Positions 1 through 8,132 of a DNA stretch of 64,000 bases are shown here, one piece after another. Position 1 is the first letter of the stretch. Each line of letters begins with the position of its first letter. The position numbers and the translations under genes are program-made. Location of the stretch: contig NZ_JASJNC010000005.1 of the NCBI RefSeq assembly GCF_030065545.1, positions 210,679-274,678 of the forward strand. Direction: 5' to 3'. This stretch comes from Marinicella marina. GTDB lineage: Bacteria > Pseudomonadota > Gammaproteobacteria > Xanthomonadales > Marinicellaceae. The notes beneath the pieces were generated by a model. That model was not told where the DNA came from, ran no database searches, and saw nothing but the letters and a program-made list of their open reading frames with translations.

Positions 1-517
1 CTTGCTTTTGGTGGATAAATTCAATAGCTAATTTTAAATTGTCTTGAGCAAAAGGCTTGAGTTTAGTAATGAGAAAATCTTCGATAATCAAAGCGCGTTT
101 GGTTAAGTTTGATTCTTCAAAAACATGCCTTAATAGACTCAAATCATTATAAGAAAATAGGGTAGTTGAAAAATCATTATCTATGATTTGAGGCATACTT
201 GGTATGTCAAAGAAATGAAAATAGCCACTTGGATGGAAATCTATACAAATTTCATCCCATTTTTGGGTTATTTGAAATTCACGAGGTGTGTTGTACAGCC
301 CAGTTGTGTAAGCAAAGATGGTATCTTGACTGGGTTGACTACTGAATGTTTTTCCTTTTTGAATCAATCCATTACCATTTGAAATGCCTAAACAAATATT
401 GGTATTTGGATATGACTTTACTGAGGTTTGAGCATCACAGTCATTTTGATTAAACAATATAAATTGAACATATGGTTTAAGTATGTTCGATTTTATATTG
501 TGTACTTTTGATTTCAT
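1..517 (-). CDS. AraC-type transcriptional regulator, N-terminal part (cut by window edge)
   Basis: An open minus-strand reading frame starts at the ATG at 517 and runs without a stop to the window edge, giving about 172 residues. The N-terminus (LKPYVQFILFNQ, then a run with SYPNTNICLGIS) and the mix of beta-type and hydrophobic segments resemble the sensor domain found in front of AraC-type helix-turn-helix domains (DUF6597-like). The DNA-binding half would lie to the left of the window. The gene is transcribed in the same direction as tyrA, about 70 bp downstream of it. The family call is by eye; the continuous frame with normal codon use is the firm observation. Confidence 0.6.
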   Translation of the reverse strand, partial: MKSKVHNIKSNILKPYVQFILFNQNDCDAQTSVKSYPNTNICLGISNGNGLIQKGKTFSSQPSQDTIFAYTTGLYNTPREFQITQKWDEICIDFHPSGYFHFFDIPSMPQIIDNDFSTTLFSYNDLSLLRHVFEESNLTKRALIIEDFLITKLKPFAQDNLKLAIEFIHQKQ

Positions 518-584
518 TGACTGATTTTTAATTCTTTTGTAACTGTTTCGCCCCATCAACGTTATTAAGGTAAATGCTGGTTAA

Positions 585-1682
585 TTAACTTCTTTGGTTT
601 ATATAGCTTTTGGCTTGGGTCATGATGTTAACGAAAGCAGCTTGGTTGTCTTGGTGCACCATTTGGATGATTCTTTGTACAGCATCGGACAGGGCATTGA
701 GCGTGGTGGGGCTGTAATGATTCAGTTTTTGAATCTCAAAATATAAATTGGGATTTTCAGCTGAAACATTACTGGCGATACCTAGTTGGGCATCGAAAGT
801 GGTGCTTGAGAGTTTGGCCAAAGCTTCAGCAGCTTCACCAGACTCTGATAACACCGTCATGAAGGCGATGTTAATGACATGGGATAAACCAAGCACATAG
901 GCAATGAGGCGGTCATGATCTTCAAACTTCATGTCAATCCGTTCTGCCATGGTCGGTTGAAACAATTGTTTGACTTGATTGACTGCCTCTTCATTGCCCA
1001 TATCGATAAAGATGACATGCTTGCCTGACATCAGCTGTATGTCAGGCCCAAACATGGGGTGAATAGAAACCACCCGACAGCCCGAATCTGCCAACTGTCT
1101 GAGTGGCAATCGCAAAGGACTTTTGATTGAAGAGATGTCTAACACTATGCCACTGGGTTTAAATGGTATCAGCTCACGCAATATGTCGGCACTCTTTTGG
1201 ATCGGTGTGGCCACGATGATGTAATCGTGATCTAACTCAATACTAGCAAGATCAGCAATGAAATTCTCTTGGTGGGGTAGTGGTTCCATGTCGTTGATAT
1301 GAACATCGAAGTTTTGTGAGGCCAAAAACTGTGCAAACCATTGGCCCATCTTGCCGTTACCACCAATGATCAGGGCAGATTTGTTGGCGCCATAATTAGA
1401 TTCTTTGACTTTTTGAATTTCCTGCTTACTTAACGAAGTTTCAATCACCAATTCAAAAATATGCTGGGCTATTTCAGGATCCAATCCTTTTAATTTGGCG
1501 TGGTTTTTGATTTTATCAATAACTTGCTTTTCGCGTTGATAATCTCTGGTCGGTGAATTTGTGCTCAACTTCACATTTCCAATTTGTTCGACGTTAAACT
1601 GACGTTCAGCGATGAGGGTTATAATCTGTTCATCAATTTCATCTAGTTTTCTGCGTAGTTGGTCAAGTTTTTTATTATCCAT
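585..1682 (-). CDS. tyrA: Bifunctional chorismate mutase / prephenate dehydrogenase (T-protein)
   Basis: This cytoplasmic enzyme of tyrosine synthesis converts chorismate to prephenate and then oxidises prephenate to 4-hydroxyphenylpyruvate with NAD. Residues 1-90 are an AroQ-type chorismate mutase (LRRKLDEIDEQIITLIAERQ). A dinucleotide-binding motif (IIGGNGKMGQWFA) follows near residue 105, then the TyrA dehydrogenase domain with the HPMFGPD motif. The length of 365 residues is close to the E. coli T-protein (373). The frame is open further upstream, but the start is placed at MDNKK because the mutase domain begins there. The gene is divergent from the CsgG-like gene across an 84-bp gap. No ribosome-binding site of note is visible. 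Confidence 0.93.
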   Translation of the reverse strand: MDNKKLDQLRRKLDEIDEQIITLIAERQFNVEQIGNVKLSTNSPTRDYQREKQVIDKIKNHAKLKGLDPEIAQHIFELVIETSLSKQEIQKVKESNYGANKSALIIGGNGKMGQWFAQFLASQNFDVHINDMEPLPHQENFIADLASIELDHDYIIVATPIQKSADILRELIPFKPSGIVLDISSIKSPLRLPLRQLADSGCRVVSIHPMFGPDIQLMSGKHVIFIDMGNEEAVNQVKQLFQPTMAERIDMKFEDHDRLIAYVLGLSHVINIAFMTVLSESGEAAEALAKLSSTTFDAQLGIASNVSAENPNLYFEIQKLNHYSPTTLNALSDAVQRIIQMVHQDNQAAFVNIMTQAKSYINQRS

Positions 1683-1766
1683 GATTGATTGTGAGCAAAA
1701 ATAAGAGTAGATTGTTACAATATATGTAAGAATTATCAATTAAATATTTTATCTGGGAGAAGAGAA

Positions 1767-2468
1767 ATGAAAAAGTTACTTTTTTTAATGACAACATTGA
1801 TGTTTGTCGGCAGTGCAATTGCCAAAGATCGAGCGGTGGTGGCCGTTTTGGATTTCACTAACGAGACCAGAGCCCATTGGTGGCAAACTGATGTGGGTCG
1901 TGAGTTAGGCGGCATGTTGGCCAATGAATTGGTTTCAACCGGCGCTTTTAAAGTGGTTGAGAGAAATAAATTAGACAGTGTTTTGGGTGAGCAAGATTTG
2001 GGTGCTTCAGGACGTGTCTCAAAAGCTTCAGCAGCTAAAATGGGTCAAGTGACTGGTGCACAGTACCTCATCACTGGTAATGTGGCTGCTTACGATGAAA
2101 ACACCAAGGGTACCGGCGGTGGTATCGGTTTCAAAGGTATTTCAATCGGTGGCAAAAGTTCTAAAGCTTATTTGGCGATTGATTTGCGTGTGGTGAATGC
2201 CACCACGGGCGAAGTTGAGTACGTCAGAACTGTTGAAGGTCATTCTAAAGGTGGTGGCATGAGTTTAGGTTTTTCTCGCAGTGGCTTTGGTGGTTCATTG
2301 GGTGGTCATAAAAAGACCCCAGCTGGTAAAGCGATCCGTGCAGCTTTGATTGAAGCAACTGATTACTTGGCATGCGTGATGTACGACCAAGACAGTTGTA
2401 TGAAGGAATACCGCGATAAAGAAAGAGAGCGTCGTAAAAAATCTAAATCAGCGTTGTCTTTAGATTAA
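1767..2468 (+). CDS. CsgG/HfaB-family exported protein
   Basis: The protein has 233 residues and a clear signal peptide (MKKLLFLMTTLMFVGSAIA, cleavage before K). The body has the CsgG pattern: VAVLDFTNET, then VGRELGGMLANELVSTGAF, VVERNKLDSVL and GAQYLITGNVAAY. True CsgG is a lipoprotein that forms the outer-membrane curli export pore. Here there is no lipobox cysteine, and no curli genes are nearby, so this is more likely a periplasmic or envelope relative of unknown role. A glycine-rich stretch (KGGGMSLGFSRSGFGGSLGG) lies near residue 160, and the tail is very basic. A good ribosome-binding site (GGGAGAAGAG) precedes the ATG. A strong terminator follows. Confidence 0.8.
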   Translation: MKKLLFLMTTLMFVGSAIAKDRAVVAVLDFTNETRAHWWQTDVGRELGGMLANELVSTGAFKVVERNKLDSVLGEQDLGASGRVSKASAAKMGQVTGAQYLITGNVAAYDENTKGTGGGIGFKGISIGGKSSKAYLAIDLRVVNATTGEVEYVRTVEGHSKGGGMSLGFSRSGFGGSLGGHKKTPAGKAIRAALIEATDYLACVMYDQDSCMKEYRDKERERRKKSKSALSLD

Positions 2469-2492
2469 TCATTATTCAAGTAATGCAATAAG

Positions 2493-2521
2493 AAAGGCCG
2501 GGTTTTACCCGGCCTTTTTTT
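2493..2521. terminator. Rho-independent terminator after the CsgG-like gene
   Basis: An 11-bp perfect stem (AAAGGCCGGGT / ACCCGGCCTTT) with a TTT loop runs into seven T residues. It lies 24 bp after the plus-strand stop and can also serve the convergent minus-strand gene ending at 2547. Confidence 0.9.
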
Positions 2522-2546
2522 GTTTCAATGATAAGGTTCTTAATTA

Positions 2547-3635
2547 TCAGTTGTCTTCAAATAAAGATCCAGCTACCCAATCAAATTGGCCGCTGGCTGT
2601 TCTGAAAGCACCACCACTTACAGTAGAGGAGACGCCACTGGTGGAATTACTTGAACCACCGCTGATTGTTGAATATTGTCCGTTGGCATAATTATTGTCA
2701 CCGCCGCTAACTGTAGAAAATGCAGTATCCGCAACATTAAACTCTCCACCTGTAATACTTGCAGCTGTTGAGTCAAGTGTAATCAATGCGTTTGCGCCAC
2801 CATTAATGATGGCATATGCGCCCGCATTGGAGTTAGTTTGGCCAGTTGTGATTGTTGTGTAAAGCCCACCGCTGGTTATGTTTTGAAAGCCAGTTAGAAT
2901 GACATTGTGAGCTGTGTTTAATATATTAGAATTACCGCCTATGGTGCCACCAAAGCTGGTATAAGAGTTGCCTTTTCCGGTGATGATGTTATGTGATCCT
3001 GTGTAAACATTACTTAATATGGTGCCTCCAGCATCAGTACATTGTCCCAAACCAAAAATACCAGGTGTTGAACAAAACAATCTGGGTGAAGTTGCATCTT
3101 CGTTATATCCAACTATTAAATTACCCAAACCATTGGTCGCGCCTTCTGTATCACCACTGCCATCATTGATTTGCACATTAATTCCTTCAAAAACTGCTGC
3201 ATTCAGTCCTTTATAAAAACCAAGTGATAAATATCCATCCAATGTAAGCACTGAATTGGAATTAATGGTATCGACATTGTTTTCTATATCATTGAGGCTC
3301 GCAACCAATTCTGAATTCTCATTGATTAGAAAATTAGTTGTTGATTCAAGTTGAGTGATGTTGTTTTGTTGAGCCAAAACAGTTTGTTGTAATGTCGAAA
3401 TTGCATTGTTTGCATCAGCTAGATCGTTTTGTAAGGTGCCGACTAGGGTAATTAAGTCATCTAGCCTGGTATCGTTATCGTCAACAGCCGTTTCTATGGC
3501 TTGAAAGTTTTCATTCACTTGATCTGCACTCGCAGGTGTATTTGGAGTAAATGTATGAGGTATTTCCACATCAGAGGCCACAGTTAACTGACTTATTAAG
3601 AACAGATTGATTAGTATTATGGTTTTCTTATTCAT
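2547..3635 (-). CDS. Exported coiled-coil protein with YadA/Hia-type head repeats
   Basis: The protein has 362 residues and an N-terminal signal peptide (about 1-20, ending TVASD). Residues 50-125 form a predicted coiled coil with heptad spacing (DLITLVGTLQNDLADANNA and following). From about residue 200 the chain turns into degenerate 14-16-residue repeats of the form STISGGxxNxAxGxYS, as in the left-handed beta-roll heads of trimeric autotransporter adhesins. No C-terminal membrane anchor is present, so the protein is probably secreted or held by a partner. A strong Shine-Dalgarno site (AAGGAG) lies inside the end of the upstream gene, whose frame overlaps this one by 8 bp. The fold assignment is from the repeat pattern only. 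Confidence 0.7.
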   Translation of the reverse strand: MNKKTIILINLFLISQLTVASDVEIPHTFTPNTPASADQVNENFQAIETAVDDNDTRLDDLITLVGTLQNDLADANNAISTLQQTVLAQQNNITQLESTTNFLINENSELVASLNDIENNVDTINSNSVLTLDGYLSLGFYKGLNAAVFEGINVQINDGSGDTEGATNGLGNLIVGYNEDATSPRLFCSTPGIFGLGQCTDAGGTILSNVYTGSHNIITGKGNSYTSFGGTIGGNSNILNTAHNVILTGFQNITSGGLYTTITTGQTNSNAGAYAIINGGANALITLDSTAASITGGEFNVADTAFSTVSGGDNNYANGQYSTISGGSSNSTSGVSSTVSGGAFRTASGQFDWVAGSLFEDN

Positions 3636-4041
3636 TCCAGGCTCCTTCGTTCCAATTCATCACATCCCACTGCCATGCTGTATCAGAACAATTGATTAAA
3701 GTTTGATTAGCCCCACCGATGGGTAGAATGCCGTTGTTATTGATTAAGCGGCAACTTTGTTGGTTGGGGTTGTTAGGTAATTGAGTGGTTTCAATCAACC
3801 AGTTCTGTCCTATGTTTACATAAGATTCAAATAGGTATGAACCATTTTGATTGATTGTAATAAACTCAGATATTTGATTTGAGGTTAATAACAAAGTTAA
3901 ACCATTGTTGGTAATACCATTAGCTGTGATTGTTATTAATCCATTCTCTTCAAAATTTGACTTGTAAAGTAAGTCATTGCTCAATGCATTTTGAAAAACA
4001 TGCAATGCAAAGACGACGGTAACGATTCTTAATGCTTTCAT
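3628..4041 (-). CDS. Small exported protein paired with the head-repeat protein
   Basis: This 137-residue protein has a signal peptide (MKALRIVTVVFALHVFQNALS). The start was chosen there because the longer frame places a poor leader in front of it. The mature part is Asn/Thr-rich and beta-like, has two cysteines (QQSCRLI and INCSD) that could form a disulfide, and ends in a Trp-rich tail (AWQWDVMNWNEGAWNE). Its stop overlaps the start of the downstream gene by 8 bp, so the two are translationally coupled and probably act together. I do not recognise the family. Confidence 0.6.
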   Translation of the reverse strand: MKALRIVTVVFALHVFQNALSNDLLYKSNFEENGLITITANGITNNGLTLLLTSNQISEFITINQNGSYLFESYVNIGQNWLIETTQLPNNPNQQSCRLINNNGILPIGGANQTLINCSDTAWQWDVMNWNEGAWNE

Positions 4042-4124
4042 ATATGGTAGGTTATTGTTGCAGTAATATATAAAGCGTAATTCAATGCATTTCACATCAT
4101 TAATTTTTGAAAAATTTTCTTAAA

Positions 4125-4162
4125 GCAAAAAAAAAGACCGGATATTCCGGCCTTTTTTTTGG
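4125..4162 (-). terminator. Terminator after the fasciclin gene
   Basis: A short stem (CCGGA / TCCGG with flanking bases) is bounded by a run of eight or more A on one side and eight T on the other, so it can work in both directions. It lies between the stop of the fasciclin gene and the start of the 137-residue exported protein gene. Confidence 0.8.
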
Positions 4163-4184
4163 TCAAAATTTTGTGCGAAAATAA

Positions 4185-4706
4185 TTATGATGCTGGTGGT
4201 AAGATAACAGTATCAATAACGTGTATCACACCATTGCTTGTGTAGATGTCAGTTTTAACAACATTGCTGTTGCCGTTTAATACAACACCACCATCTTTTA
4301 CCATGATATCAACTTTGCTGCCTTGTACAGTGGCTGCTTCAGTTAAGTTAACAACATCTTTGGCTTTTACTTTGCCTGATACCACGTGGTAAGTCAAAAT
4401 AGCGACCAATTGGTCTTTGTTTTCTGGCTTCAACAAGCTTTCCAAAGTACCTTCTGGTAATTTTGCGAATGCTTCATCAGTTGGTGCAAATACAGTGAAT
4501 GGACCGTCGCCTTTCAAAGTGTCTACCAAACCAGCAGCTTTAACTGCTGCTACCAATGTGTTGAAAGAACCAGCTGCTACAGCTGTGTCTACGATGTCTT
4601 TGCTTTTCTCTTTCTTGCCGTAGTTACCGCCAGCGATTGCGCCGAAAGCAAATACTGTTAATACAGCGAAAGTGACTAACTTTGAAGTTTTATTTAAAAT
4701 GTTCAT
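4185..4706 (-). CDS. Fasciclin (FAS1) domain exported protein
   Basis: The protein has 173 residues with a signal peptide (ending AFGAIAGG) and one FAS1 domain. Both FAS1 hallmarks are present: the H1 motif ([17 protein letters not shown]) near residue 75 and the H2-like motif ([13 protein letters not shown]) at the C-terminus, with the central YHVVSGK. FAS1 domains mediate adhesion or extracellular matrix contacts, and many bacteria secrete single-domain versions. The second of two possible ATGs is used because a GAG-containing ribosome-binding site sits about 8 bases before it. The gene is a single unit with its own terminator. Confidence 0.9.
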   Translation of the reverse strand: MNILNKTSKLVTFAVLTVFAFGAIAGGNYGKKEKSKDIVDTAVAAGSFNTLVAAVKAAGLVDTLKGDGPFTVFAPTDEAFAKLPEGTLESLLKPENKDQLVAILTYHVVSGKVKAKDVVNLTEAATVQGSKVDIMVKDGGVVLNGNSNVVKTDIYTSNGVIHVIDTVILPPAS

Positions 4707-4883
4707 ATATATTCTCATTAATATTTGTGGATAAAAAGTCGTTACGTCCGTCGCTCTGTTGAACGTTGAGCACTATAGTAAGCAGGGTATCGTCGTTTAT
4801 GTGTGATGAAAACCAGATGATGGGTTCACAAGTAATTCACGAGATGAAAGTAGATTGGATGTTTTAAGAATTCAATAAACACC

Positions 4884-5429
4884 ATGTTATTACTTATACT
4901 TATGGCCATGACCAACAATTCAGACACGCCTGCATTACAAGTCTTCAAATTCAACCAATTGCAAGACAACCAACACATGATTGTCAACGACAGTGTGATG
5001 GGTGGACGCTCTGACAGTGAAATGGCAATGCAGAATGACGCGGCACTTTATACCGGTAAAGTCTCACTGGAAAACAATGGCGGTTTTGCCTCTGTACGGA
5101 TGATTTGGCCATTTGAATTGGCAGACACAAAAGATCAACCGAAAGTCGTTCGATTGAATGTCAAAGGTGATGGCAAGAGCTACCAGCTGAGACTCAGGAC
5201 CAATCGAGGCTTCGATGGCGCAGCATACAGTTATCAATTTGATACCATCAAAGACCAGCAACAAACCATTTACATACCTGTTGATCAATTTATACCGACT
5301 TTTCGTGGTCGGGTGTTGCGTGACATGCCAAAGTTGAAGTTCAGTGATGTGCGCCAGATGGGTGTTTTGATTGCTGATTATCAAACCGGTGATTTTGCCA
5401 TAGAGCTGCACTACATCACGCTGCAATAA
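4884..5429 (+). CDS. CIA30-family (NDUFAF1-like) protein
   Basis: The protein has 181 residues. The family pattern is clear: NDSVMGGRSDSEM near residue 35, then YTGKVSLENNGGFASVR, GDGKSYQLRLRTN, and a C-terminal MGVLIADYQTGDFAIEL. Eukaryotic CIA30/NDUFAF1 helps assemble respiratory complex I; bacterial relatives are uncharacterised and have a galactose-binding-like beta sandwich. The first residues (MLLLILMAM) are hydrophobic but too short for a good signal peptide, and no ribosome-binding site is visible, so the start is uncertain. The gene is divergent from the fasciclin gene and convergent with lpd across a shared terminator. Confidence 0.8.
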   Translation: MLLLILMAMTNNSDTPALQVFKFNQLQDNQHMIVNDSVMGGRSDSEMAMQNDAALYTGKVSLENNGGFASVRMIWPFELADTKDQPKVVRLNVKGDGKSYQLRLRTNRGFDGAAYSYQFDTIKDQQQTIYIPVDQFIPTFRGRVLRDMPKLKFSDVRQMGVLIADYQTGDFAIELHYITLQ

Positions 5430-5453
5430 ACAGCATTTAAAAGCTCAACGCAT

Positions 5454-5481
5454 AAAAAAAGCCGCTGTTGCGGCTTTTTTT
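5454..5481. terminator. Bidirectional terminator between CIA30-like gene and lpd
   Basis: A 12-bp stem (A7 GCCGC / GCGGC T7) with a TGTT loop serves both convergent genes. Confidence 0.9.
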
Positions 5482-5499
5482 ATTGATCATCAGTGACAA

Positions 5500-6921
5500 T
5501 CAATTGGCTTTGTGAATCGCGCGTTTGTCTACATTCATGGCTGCCTCAAACACTGCCTCTGAGAGGGTTGGGTGAGCATGCACAATGCGAGCCAAATCTT
5601 CAGCACAACCTTTGAATTCCATGGTTACGACGCATTCTTGCAATAAATCAGCCGCATTGGCTGCGTAAATGTGCGCTCCCAGTAATTCATCAGTTTCTGC
5701 ATCGGCTATCAGTTTTACCATACCGGTTGGTTCATTCATGGCCAAGGCGCGACCGTTGGCAGCAAAAGGAAAGGTGCCAATTTTGTATTCGACGCCAGCT
5801 TCTTTTAACTGTTCTTCGGTTTTACCCACCCAAGCAATTTCTGGTTCTGTATAGATTACCCATGGGATGGTGTTGAAGTCGATGTGACCATGTTGTCCGG
5901 CAATGCGTTCAACCACGGCTGAACCTTCCTCAGAGCCTTTGTGTGCCAACATCGGACCTCTGACGGCATCACCACAGGCCCATACACCAGGCACTGATGT
6001 GCGACATTCATCATCAACATCAATTTGACCACGTTCAGTTAACTCAACACCACAATCATCACTCAACAAACCGGAAGTTTCGGCTTTGCGGCCAACAGCA
6101 ACCAGTAGCTTGTCATAAGTTTCAGTGGTTTTTTCGCCGTTCTTCTCATAGACCACTTCAACTTTGCCGTTTTTGACGGTGGCTGATTTGACGAATGTAG
6201 ATAAATGAATGTCTAAGCCTTGTTTCTTGAATTCTCTGGCGGCCATCTTGGCGATGGTCTGGTCACAAGCGGCTAAGAAAGTATCCATGGCCTCAAAAAC
6301 AGTGACCTGAGAACCCAAACGGCCCCAAACACTGCCCAGTTCCAATCCAATCACGCCAGCACCAATCACACCAAGTTTCTCAGGTACTTGTTCTACATCC
6401 AAGCCACCGGCATTGTCGAGTATGTATTCATTGTCTATTTCTACATTTGGGATGCTGATGGGGACAGAGCCACTGGCCAGAATGATGTGCTCACCTTGGA
6501 CAATTTCTGTGCCCTCATCATTGCTGATTTCTACTTGTTTATCCTTCAGTAATTTGCCACTGCCTGGTTTGTAGTTGACTTTATTGGCCTTAAATAATTG
6601 AGCAATACCGCCAGTTAATTGCTTAACAATCTTGTCTTTGCGACCAATCATGGTTGGCACATCGATGGCTGCATTTTCAAATGAAATGCCATGTACGTCA
6701 TAATGCTTGGTCATTTGCTCGTAATGCTTAGATGAATCAAGCAAAGCTTTTGAAGGGATACAACCTATATTTAAACAGGTACCACCCAGTGAGTACTTGC
6801 CGTTTTTGCCTTTGAATCGATCGATACACAAGGTGTTGAAGCCATGTTGAGCGGCTCTGATTGCGGCCACGTAACCAGCTGGACCGCCGCCAATCACTAT
6901 CACATCATATTTTTCTGTCAT
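5500..6921 (-). CDS. lpd: Dihydrolipoyl dehydrogenase (E3 of 2-oxoglutarate dehydrogenase)
   Basis: This FAD enzyme re-oxidises the dihydrolipoyl arm of E2 and passes electrons to NAD. Visible features are the FAD motif VIGGGPAGYVAA near residue 10, the redox-active disulfide GGTCLNIGCIPSK near residue 50, the NAD motif GVIGAGVIGLELGSVWGRLG near residue 185, a second FAD segment (VWACGDAVRG) and the C-terminal HAHPTLSE containing the active-site His. The length (473) is normal. Two ATGs lie in tandem; the second is preferred because AAGGAG sits 6 bases before it, against 3 for the first. The gene is last in the sucA-sucB-lpd operon and starts 10 bp after sucB. Confidence 0.96.
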   Translation of the reverse strand: MTEKYDVIVIGGGPAGYVAAIRAAQHGFNTLCIDRFKGKNGKYSLGGTCLNIGCIPSKALLDSSKHYEQMTKHYDVHGISFENAAIDVPTMIGRKDKIVKQLTGGIAQLFKANKVNYKPGSGKLLKDKQVEISNDEGTEIVQGEHIILASGSVPISIPNVEIDNEYILDNAGGLDVEQVPEKLGVIGAGVIGLELGSVWGRLGSQVTVFEAMDTFLAACDQTIAKMAAREFKKQGLDIHLSTFVKSATVKNGKVEVVYEKNGEKTTETYDKLLVAVGRKAETSGLLSDDCGVELTERGQIDVDDECRTSVPGVWACGDAVRGPMLAHKGSEEGSAVVERIAGQHGHIDFNTIPWVIYTEPEIAWVGKTEEQLKEAGVEYKIGTFPFAANGRALAMNEPTGMVKLIADAETDELLGAHIYAANAADLLQECVVTMEFKGCAEDLARIVHAHPTLSEAVFEAAMNVDKRAIHKAN

Positions 6922-6931
6922 CATTTGCTCC

Positions 6932-8125
6932 TTACAAGTTCAACAGCATGCGCGCTGGATCTTCTAACATGTTTTTCAAGACTACCAAGAACTGCACGGC
7001 GTCTTTACCATCAATGATGCGGTGATCATAAGTCAGAGCCAAATACATCATGGGTCTGACCACAATCTCACCGTCCACCACTACAGGTCGTTCTTTGATG
7101 GTGTGCATGCCCAGGATAGCGCTTTGTGGCATGTTCAATATGGGGGTTGACATCAATGAGCCAAAAGTACCACCATTGGTGATGGTGAAGGTTCCACCAG
7201 TGAGGTCATCCATGGTTAATTTACCGGCATTACCAGCCACAGCAAAGTCACGAATTGCGCCATCAATGTCAGCCAAACCCATGGCGTCGGTGTTTTTCAA
7301 AACAGGTACAACCAGACCACGTTCAGTGGCCACAGCAATACCAATGTTCTGTTGGCGGTGGTAGACAATGTCTTCGCCTTCAACAGATGCGTTGATGATG
7401 GGGAATTGTTTCAAAGCTTCGGTGGCTGCTTTGACGAAGAAACTCATCAAACCCAGCTTGATGCCATGTTTGTTAATGAATTCTTCTTTGTATTTTTTGC
7501 GGATATCCATCACTGCTTTTAAGTCCACTTCATTGAATGAAGTGAGCATCGCAGCGGTGGATTGGGCTTCAACCATGCGATCTGCAATCTTCATGCGCAA
7601 ACGACTCATTGGAACACGCTCTTCCATCGGCGTGTTGGCGACGTTTTGTACGTCTGGTTTGGTGATGCGTCCACCACGGCCTGAACCAGAGACTTGTGAG
7701 GCGTCGATGTTGTTTTCATGCATCATCTTACGCGCAGCGGGTCCAGCTGAACCGGTGTCTACATCACCCTTACTGCTGCTGGCTTCACTGCTGCTGGCTT
7801 TTGATGAGGTACCCATGTCAGCATTTTCTTTGGCGCCAGTGGGCGCTTTTGGGGCCACGGATTCTTCGGCTTTTTCTTCAGGAATTTCGCCTTCTTTAAC
7901 CACACCCAATACTTGATTGGCCTCGACCACATCGCCGGATTCAACAGCAATCGACTCCAACACACCATCGGCTGGTGCGGGTACTTCTAAAACCACTTTA
8001 TCAGTTTCTAAATCAACCAGGTTCTCGTCTCTCTTAACGAAATCGCCTGGTTTTTTGTACCAAGTGGCAACCGTAGCATCGGTTACTGATTCAGGTAAAA
8101 CGGGCACTTTGACATCAATGCTCAT
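6932..8125 (-). CDS. sucB: Dihydrolipoamide succinyltransferase (E2 of 2-oxoglutarate dehydrogenase)
   Basis: This core enzyme of the OGDH complex transfers the succinyl group from E1 to CoA. Domains in order are one lipoyl domain (residues 1-76, lipoylated Lys in ETDKVVLEV), a Ser/Ala/Glu-rich linker, the peripheral subunit-binding domain ([20 protein letters not shown], about 130-165), and the catalytic acyltransferase domain ending with the active-site [11 protein letters not shown]. The length (397) is close to E. coli SucB (405). The gene lies 7 bp after sucA and 10 bp before lpd. Confidence 0.96.
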   Translation of the reverse strand: MSIDVKVPVLPESVTDATVATWYKKPGDFVKRDENLVDLETDKVVLEVPAPADGVLESIAVESGDVVEANQVLGVVKEGEIPEEKAEESVAPKAPTGAKENADMGTSSKASSSEASSSKGDVDTGSAGPAARKMMHENNIDASQVSGSGRGGRITKPDVQNVANTPMEERVPMSRLRMKIADRMVEAQSTAAMLTSFNEVDLKAVMDIRKKYKEEFINKHGIKLGLMSFFVKAATEALKQFPIINASVEGEDIVYHRQQNIGIAVATERGLVVPVLKNTDAMGLADIDGAIRDFAVAGNAGKLTMDDLTGGTFTITNGGTFGSLMSTPILNMPQSAILGMHTIKERPVVVDGEIVVRPMMYLALTYDHRIIDGKDAVQFLVVLKNMLEDPARMLLNL

Positions 8126-8132
8126 ACTTTTA

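Noticed and set aside
188..382. 64-codon plus-strand frame near the left edge
   Set aside because: It is antisense to the AraC-type sensor frame, which covers the whole stretch with better codon use.
7368..7916. Long open frame on the plus strand opposite sucB
   Set aside because: It is the antisense of an intact lipoyl/E2 gene, with no ribosome-binding site or domain; a by-product of codon use.
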